Below are positions 57,653 through 64,000 of a DNA stretch of 64,000 bases, piece by piece. The stretch is from the NCBI GenBank assembly GCA_033297075.1, contig MU858131.1:62001-126000 (forward strand), in the 5' to 3' direction. Position numbers and translations under genes: made by a program. A model generated the notes under the pieces. That model searched no databases and was not told the DNA's origin. It saw only the letters and a program-made list of their open reading frames with translations. Positions within the stretch are counted from its first letter, which is position 1; each line of letters opens with the position of its first letter. This DNA is from Rhypophila decipiens. Lineage: Eukaryota > Ascomycota > Sordariomycetes > Sordariales > Naviculisporaceae.

Positions 57653-59551
57653 TCACGCCACACACCTCTCCAGCTCGCTAACAACCTGCCGTTCAAATGC
57701 CATTGGCAGTGAAATTCCTTCCGCATGATCGACTGCCATAATGGTCCCCGGCCCAGCGCTCCTGTCGAATCTGCCAAGCAGGCATCGTTTGGTCGCCCGC
57801 CAATAGATAGTACCCATCGACGAACGAAGCATATCACAGTATGCGCCTGAAATTTTGTCTCGAAATTCCCCGTCGGATGAACACCGTTGTCGGAGAAAGC
57901 TGAGTGGCTTCCACAGGCCAATCTCGAGCAGGACCAGGCCGAAGGAGTAGATATCGTATTCGAGCTGGAACCGCGGCCGCTTTTGTCGTGATACGACCTG
58001 TTGTCCTTGTGAATGGAGGACCTCTGGGTGATGGTACAACTCGATCATCTGCTTGGTGAGTTTGTATGATTGTGCCGATATGGATACGGTTTGGGATAGT
58101 TCTGACGGTTGGTCTGGCCGGGAGAGATACCAACCCATGAGATACATCTCCTGGGCTGGGTATTCTCGGACCAGATCAATATCGGCCTCCTCCCTTCCAG
58201 CACCAGACTCAAAGCAGACAAGGTTGTCGCTTCTGATGGACTTGTGCAGCCACCCGACAGACTGGAGGTTGTGCATCGCAAGTGCCAGCCTTTTGGCTAT
58301 TGCGAATCGTTGATCGAGTGGGAGTGGACCGGGAGACTCGACCAAAATGTCCAACAGCGACTTCTCCTGTACGGATCCTGGGCCCCTCAGTACTTCAGTA
58401 GGAACCTCAAAAACCAGCCCAACTCGCGAGTTTCGCGTGTCGGTGACAATCCCGGCTGACGGCATTGTTCCGAATTTGCGATACAGACCCGTATCTTTGA
58501 GCAAGCGCACCAGGTTGCCCCGTCGGTACAAATGATCAAGGCTGATCGATTTTCCATAGTGCGTCCACTCGACCAAAACCGGCCTGCCACCTAGTGATGC
58601 AAGCACTCGGGAGGCGTCCAATCCTGACAAGGAGCCACCGTCAAAGTCGGCTACCGACAGGACCAGACCGGTGGGTGAAGCATTGTTGATTGGGCTGTTT
58701 GTGGCTTCTGAACTGCTGTCATCCATTTCCCGTTCTGTTATGCGAACCGTATTTGCGACCTTTACCAGGTTCTGGACTTCTGGTTGCTCCGGAAGAATAT
58801 CGACCACCTCACCCGTCCGCAGTTCTGGCATCTGGAGAAGATCAGTCTGTACTCGTCTGGACACCCGTGCTTTGGCGTCGTCAGCCAGAAAGGTGGCGAG
58901 ACAAGTGTTGATGGCCGAAATATCTTCCAAAAGACTTTTGAAGCTCTTCTTGTCCAGGGCTACCCATCGCACATTGGCATACATGGTTGAAGCCTTGGAA
59001 AAGGAAACATCCTGGTTGGGTTGAGCTCGATATGGATGCTGAATCTCTAGCGTAGAGGCACTTGGCAGGACAGCGTTTGTGACTGGTGATGATCTGCGAG
59101 GTCTGAACATTCTCTTGATCGCGCTCCCATATCCGTGTTCGGCAACCCCAGACTCTGAGGTGGTGTTTGTCGTCCCAGAGACAGACACTGACATCAACTT
59201 TGCCTGGGCCTTTCGAAAGGCAAAAAACATGTCCTGCAACGCCTGGATAGTCATGGCCGCGACGCGTTCGTTGTCGAAACGGAGCAGACTGCGAAGGCGA
59301 TTTTCGAATTCGGCCATCTCTCGGGACCCATGCCACCCACTATCAGCACCATTTGTGACGGCGATCACGTCCTGGACGCCGAGAATGTCGCACCATTCCT
59401 TGAACTTGATGGCTTCGGCTTCGAGCCTGAAACGAAGCACTCGGTGCGATTCGGGGGTATGGAGCTGGAACTCTTGGAAGATGGAGAGACATTCTTTGGC
59501 GACGGTGAGAAGGGATATCGCGGCGGCGGCGACCCCGAAAAGCTCTGCCAT
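57653..59551 (-). CDS. HeLo domain + pseudokinase protein
   Basis: Single exon, 632 aa. Residues 1 to about 225 fit the HeLo domain of HET-S-type proteins: MAELFGVAAAAISLLTVAKE, then a long helix with FRLEAEAIKFKEWCDILGV. From about 320 a protein-kinase-like fold follows, but its key residues are lost: the beta-3 lysine position is VLVEWTHYG; the HRD motif is LHKSIRSDN (436-443, no catalytic Asp); the DFG region reads LMGW (471-474). The C-lobe motif YDIYSFGLVLLEIGLWKPL is kept. HeLo domains permeabilise membranes when activated and are structurally related to the 4HB domain of animal MLKL, which also carries a pseudokinase. Executioner function is inferred. Divergent from the kinase-ankyrin gene. 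Confidence 0.85.
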   Translation of the reverse strand: MAELFGVAAAAISLLTVAKECLSIFQEFQLHTPESHRVLRFRLEAEAIKFKEWCDILGVQDVIAVTNGADSGWHGSREMAEFENRLRSLLRFDNERVAAMTIQALQDMFFAFRKAQAKLMSVSVSGTTNTTSESGVAEHGYGSAIKRMFRPRRSSPVTNAVLPSASTLEIQHPYRAQPNQDVSFSKASTMYANVRWVALDKKSFKSLLEDISAINTCLATFLADDAKARVSRRVQTDLLQMPELRTGEVVDILPEQPEVQNLVKVANTVRITEREMDDSSSEATNSPINNASPTGLVLSVADFDGGSLSGLDASRVLASLGGRPVLVEWTHYGKSISLDHLYRRGNLVRLLKDTGLYRKFGTMPSAGIVTDTRNSRVGLVFEVPTEVLRGPGSVQEKSLLDILVESPGPLPLDQRFAIAKRLALAMHNLQSVGWLHKSIRSDNLVCFESGAGREEADIDLVREYPAQEMYLMGWYLSRPDQPSELSQTVSISAQSYKLTKQMIELYHHPEVLHSQGQQVVSRQKRPRFQLEYDIYSFGLVLLEIGLWKPLSFLRQRCSSDGEFRDKISGAYCDMLRSSMGTIYWRATKRCLLGRFDRSAGPGTIMAVDHAEGISLPMAFERQVVSELERCVA

Positions 59552-60188
59552 GATATCAAGTTAGATGATTTGAGCTCTTGAGGATGTCGAGATGATTGAA
59601 GGGAAAATGACACGGACGGTCTTGACACAGCGAGAGTTCTCGCGTTTTTGGGTACTCACACAGTTCCTTGCCTCCCCATCTCTCTCGGCCATGGAAATAT
59701 TTACAACATGTAACTCTTAGTCAGGGCGCGTGCAAAAACGCGCTTTTCTCGTGAAATACTCGAGGTCGAATAGTGTCCAATCGGGGGGCGATGCGCGGCG
59801 GTGTCGGCGCTTAACTGATCCTCTCACAGCTCGGCGCTTGGGTCTGATACAAGCGACCTGAATTTACATGTAAGGTACTTACCCTAGCTTGGTCAGCCTG
59901 GACCCCGCCGACCAATCAAATCCTTTTGATCCAGATGGTAACAAGGGGATCCGAAACGACAGGTTAGGCAGGAACGCCCTTGAAGTACTTGCCCAAGTTG
60001 TAGGATGGAGATCCGGAAATCATATTGTCCGAGGCGCCAACACCGAATAACAGAAGGAACTCGTGATGGATTAATCACCCACTCAGATATACACAGCAGA
60101 CTTCTTCCATGGCTCCTCCCTGTGAACCTAATCTTACCATGTCACCATTCATTCGATCAACACTTCATACCTTCCAAATGCGGACATT
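59552..60188. promoter_or_regulatory. shared promoter of HeLo-pseudokinase and kinase-ankyrin genes
   Basis: 637 bases separate the two start codons of these divergent genes, so they probably share control elements. No specific site was identified. Confidence 0.55.
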
Positions 60189-63100
60189 ATGACACAGTCA
60201 CCACCAAAAACATCAAGTCAACCAGACGAGTTCGGCTTTCTGGATGAGTTCGAGACTCTCACGAGACTTCGCCAAAATGCAGTTCGCAACCGCATGTCGC
60301 TGGGCCCGGGACTGGAAACGACGCACAATGAGAGAGTTCAGACCCACCAAAAGAAAACTGACTTTTTAGACCTCATCTCGCTCGTATGCGAGGTCTACCA
60401 GGGTTATGATGCCGAGAAACTCCTTCCAATGGAACACTTCCAACGCATCTTTGAAATGGCCGAGGATTCTGGACACACGTGTATCGTCACCACTCGTCAA
60501 GTCACAAACCAATCACACTCACTGACCAGTCGCGGGGAAACCAAGTCGACGGACAATCAAGTCATTATCAAACGCGCTCGCCTGAAAAAAAGAGAAAATG
60601 ACAGCGAATCAACGTTCCGTGAGTTCATCCGAGAACTACGAGTTCGATCGCACCCTCCCTTGCAGAATCATCCCAACATCGTCAACCTCAGAGGCGTTGC
60701 GTGGGACTTTGAGGACGACGAGGACATGAGGCCTGTGCCGCTTCTTTTGGAAGAATTTGCGCCTCATAGGTCTTTGGAGGCGTTCTGGAGGCAACAGGAA
60801 CTTGTTCAGATGCCGTTTACGACCAAATTCAGGCTGTGCATGGACATAGGCGAGGGTATCAAAGCTCTTCATGGATGTGGTATTGGGCATGGCGATGTGA
60901 AGCCGGCAAACATCCTCATCTTCCCTGGTCCTGGGATTGCCGAACGGCCAGAGACAGCAGCAGGAGAAGCAGTTCCGTTTACCGCCAAGTTGACCGACTT
61001 TGGACACTCCGTCTTCAGATCCGATGAGGATCCTGCTAGCTTACCTGTCTGGACCCCGTTGTGGTCTGCACCCGAGGTCAGCCAAGAACAAGGCGTCACC
61101 TCGTTTGAAGGTATTATGGCTGCCGATGTTTACTCGTACGGTCTTGTTGCGGCATCCATACTCGTTGGGAGATCCGTGGTTTCCTCTGGGTTCAAAGATC
61201 TGGAGACATCGGTCGACGTTTCAGTGGCCAAGTCTGACGATACCTTAATGGACCTTGTATTTGATGCCGTCGTGGAAGAAGACAGATTCAAAGCCGATTC
61301 CGACTTTGATCTAGGAGCCATCAGGACATTGCTGGACTGTTGTCTAACAAAGCAGGCTTCCCTTAGGAGTCTTGATGAGTGCCTGCAATTGATTGGGAAT
61401 CATGAGCTGACGCACTCGTCACGGGGGGCATTTCAGCCCTCATCCTGGGAAGTCAAACACATAACTCAGCCCATTTTGGGGCTCGTTAGTTCGGATACTG
61501 TACGTTATCAACTAGAAAAACTATTTCTTCCATCCTTCATAGAAACTAACTTCCTGCTTCACGTGTAGCCTCTGATCGGTTATCATACCCTCTCTCGGAC
61601 AAGTTACCTTCTCAAGAGCAAGATCGTGGCCGAGCTACTCGAATCTGCGACAGAAGGTGCCGAGGCACGACGGCCAGCCTGTTCCTGGGAGCTTTTCATT
61701 TGTTATTTCAGTGGATTTGGCGTGGAGAAGGACTGGCTTCAGGCACAACAATGGCTGACCAAGGCTGCATTCCTGGGCGTCGCTTCCGCTCAAGCCTACT
61801 ATTACCGCCTTCATTGCGCCATGGACCAAGACCCTCTTCATAGCATTCGGAACCATCAGCTCCGATCCTGCTTGCAGGATGGCTCTATCCCGATGGATGC
61901 TGCCGTCACAGTTGGGGAATGGCTCGCGCATGCTATCTCCAGTGGATGCGTTGATGTGGTGCAGGAGTTGAGGCACTTGGACCAGTTGAATGGGTCAACG
62001 TATCTCTCACGGGCACTGGAAAGACTTCGTCAATCCACGGGAGAGGTGCAGGGGTTCGGAAACGAGCAGAATGAGATACTAGCCGCTGCGGTAACCGGGG
62101 ACGTTCAACAGATACAATCAGCCTTGGCATCAAATCCAGCTGCGCTGGCCAATGCGGTCGATATCTCAGGGAATGATGCCTTGCTTCTAGCCGCCAAATT
62201 TTGCAACACTGACGTCCTCCGTTTTCTCCTCCACCAGCCAGGGGTGAAAGTAAATCGCTGCAACAAAGACCAACAGACAGTGCTTCACTTCATGTCCATC
62301 TTTGATGCCCCCGATATTCAGGAACTTGTACCCCTCCTGGTCGAGAAAGGAGCTGACATTGGTCAAGAGGGCACACCGACTGTGGTGTACTCCTCAGAGC
62401 CACCGAACTTTTCATTGCCTTCGAAATGTGACGCTTTGACGAATGCGATCCTTTGCCGGAATATGATCCTTTTCGAGACATTGTTGTCAGCCAGTCATGG
62501 ACCACGGTGCCGCTTAGCTTGCTGGCTGTGCAGAGGCGGAGCTCGGGTGCGCAAGATGCTGGCTGTGGCCTCGGTACTGCACAGTTACGAGGCACTAGAA
62601 TTGATTGAGCGTCACTTGCGGTTGTCTGGGACGAATGTGATGACTTGGCTAGAATGCATGCAAGTAAAGATTTGGTATCGGAATGAGCTCATCCCTTTGC
62701 ACCAAACCCCATTCCACGGTCTCTTGTTACGTGGAATGGACTTGCCCAAATCCTTCTTACGTGCTGTATATCACGGTTCGACTTATGCGGCAGCGGTTCC
62801 CAAGACATTGGGTATCATAATCGGGGGCATACAACAGCAGGACCATGACCTCATTCTCTACGACATGATTACCGCAAGTGCACGACATGACGCTGCAGAC
62901 TCTCTTGACTATCTTATGAAGGTGAGCGGGCGTCTTATAGGCGGTCTGACCCTTTCAGAATATGCCTTGAAGCACAGCGACAACTTTTACGAGAACCCGC
63001 TTTTTGTCAGCATTCGCCTCGGGTTCCGGGACGTCTTTTCACACCTGGTCGGGGCTGGGGGCCACTCCGGGCCCAGCAACCTCGGCCTTGTTGTTACAAA

Positions 63101-64000
63101 ATATCCTTGTCAGAGGTCCTGTTGTAGGACGACCAAGCGGAAACGTCATATTCTGAACATGACTCATTCTTGTCTCTCGGTTGCCGTCACGGCTGATCAC
63201 CGCGATACATGGTTTGTGTAAGACTAACCTACCCATCCTTCCTTTGTGCGGAACTTGTGCTAATCTGACCTCGGCTCACAGCGACCATATCCTTCGAGTC
63301 TGCCAAGAGACCCTCGTTCTAGCTCCACCGAGCGAAACAGACGAGGAGATCACCGGACAGCCATCAGCATTCATGGCTCAAGCAATCCTTACCCAGTCGA
63401 GACGATGCTCTCACTTGATTGTGGACAGGTATCCGATGTTGCTCAATCAGTTGGTCCATCAGGCTCACATCGATAGAAGAGTAACCCAGTCCAAAAGTTA
63501 CATCCGCATAACCAGGCACTACACTCTCAACAGGGACATGCTCTCCCCTGATGGGCCAATGCCGCTGTCGACTTTTATTCTCTTCATGGGCTCATCCGAT
63601 AACGTTCAATTACTTCAAGCTCTGGTGAAAAGAGCTGGCTGGAACAGACTTTTTCAACCAGGCTCTTCAACTGGACCACAAATGCTAGCTCCGTCCCACA
63701 CTCGAACCCAGGACCCTGAACTTGCAGGTGGACACATGATGCATGGGCTGTGGGCTGGTCCAAATAACCCAGACAATCAGGCATGGAGAGAAGACGACCA
63801 CATACTCACTCCAACAGAGATTCATTGGCTTCTTCTCGGGCTGATAGCCGGCCGCAACCGACCGGATCGATATTCCCTGTGGTGGCTAGTGCAACGACAG
63901 CTCGAACTTCAAGCCAAGGCCAACAACTCCTACCAGCAGGAAGAGAGACGCGATATAGACATGTATTATTACCTCCGCCTTGCCATCCGCTACGCAAACT
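60189..64000 (+). CDS. protein kinase with ankyrin repeats (3' end outside window)
   Basis: Exons 60189-61499, 61569-63217 and 63282 to beyond 64000 (introns GTACGT..GTGTAG 69 nt, phase 0; GTAAGA..CACAG 64 nt, phase 2). The kinase domain spans about residues 95-400 and has its catalytic residues: VIIKRA (Lys128), GHGDVKPANIL (Asp236, Asn241), LTDFGHS (Asp270) and WSAPEV; the glycine loop is weak. The following region has a Sel1-like stretch (AQQWLTKAAFLGVASAQAYY) and ankyrin repeats (GNDALLLAAKFCNTDVLRFL, LLVEKGADIG). Kinase-ankyrin proteins are common in fungi and resemble animal RIPK4/ANKK1 in layout. Together with the divergent HeLo-pseudokinase it may form a signalling pair; this is inference. 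Confidence 0.85.

Overview
The window looks like nuclear DNA of a filamentous ascomycete (Pezizomycotina, probably a sordariomycete). Genes on both strands carry short GT..AG introns of about 55-150 nt with CTAAC-type branch sites. The families are typically fungal: HET, HeLo, fungal F-box, MINDY deubiquitinase with a CaaX end, Pho89 phosphate carrier and a Pdr/MRP-type ABCC transporter. I found no prokaryotic or viral signature. All functions come from motif reading without database searches; exon ends were set by checking splice sites and codon phase by hand.

Left part (0-20 kb): AIM19-like mitochondrial membrane protein and a divergent HLJ1-like ER J-protein; a repeat-rich gap with a short A-tailed interspersed element and degenerate tandem repeats; an F-box gene with a probable frame break; a MINDY deubiquitinase; a steroid 5-alpha-reductase family protein; a Siw14-like phosphatase with an added C-terminal membrane anchor; a short-chain dehydrogenase. 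A long gene-free stretch follows (20.0-24.5 kb).

Middle part (24.5-46.4 kb): two single-span membrane proteins with proline-rich tails, each followed tail-to-tail by a member of a small two-exon gene family (one copy intact, one frameshifted). Between them lie an FtsJ-like methyltransferase, an orphan last exon of an AAA+ ATPase, a decayed HET gene, a 13-exon ABCC transporter and a Pho89-type phosphate carrier. Another decayed gene with an in-frame stop lies beside the intact small gene.

Right part (46.4-64 kb): a large protein with a 2OG-Fe(II) oxygenase-like fold that seems to lack its metal ligands, a secreted HExxH protein, a small two-exon gene, then a cluster related to fungal non-self recognition and cell death: a HET gene with a 1-nt break in a G run, a HeLo-pseudokinase gene, and, head to head with it, an intact protein kinase joined to ankyrin repeats that runs off the window. 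A HeLo (4HB-like) domain plus pseudokinase, paired with an active kinase, is the layout of animal MLKL/RIPK necroptosis; this is the most interesting candidate system here.
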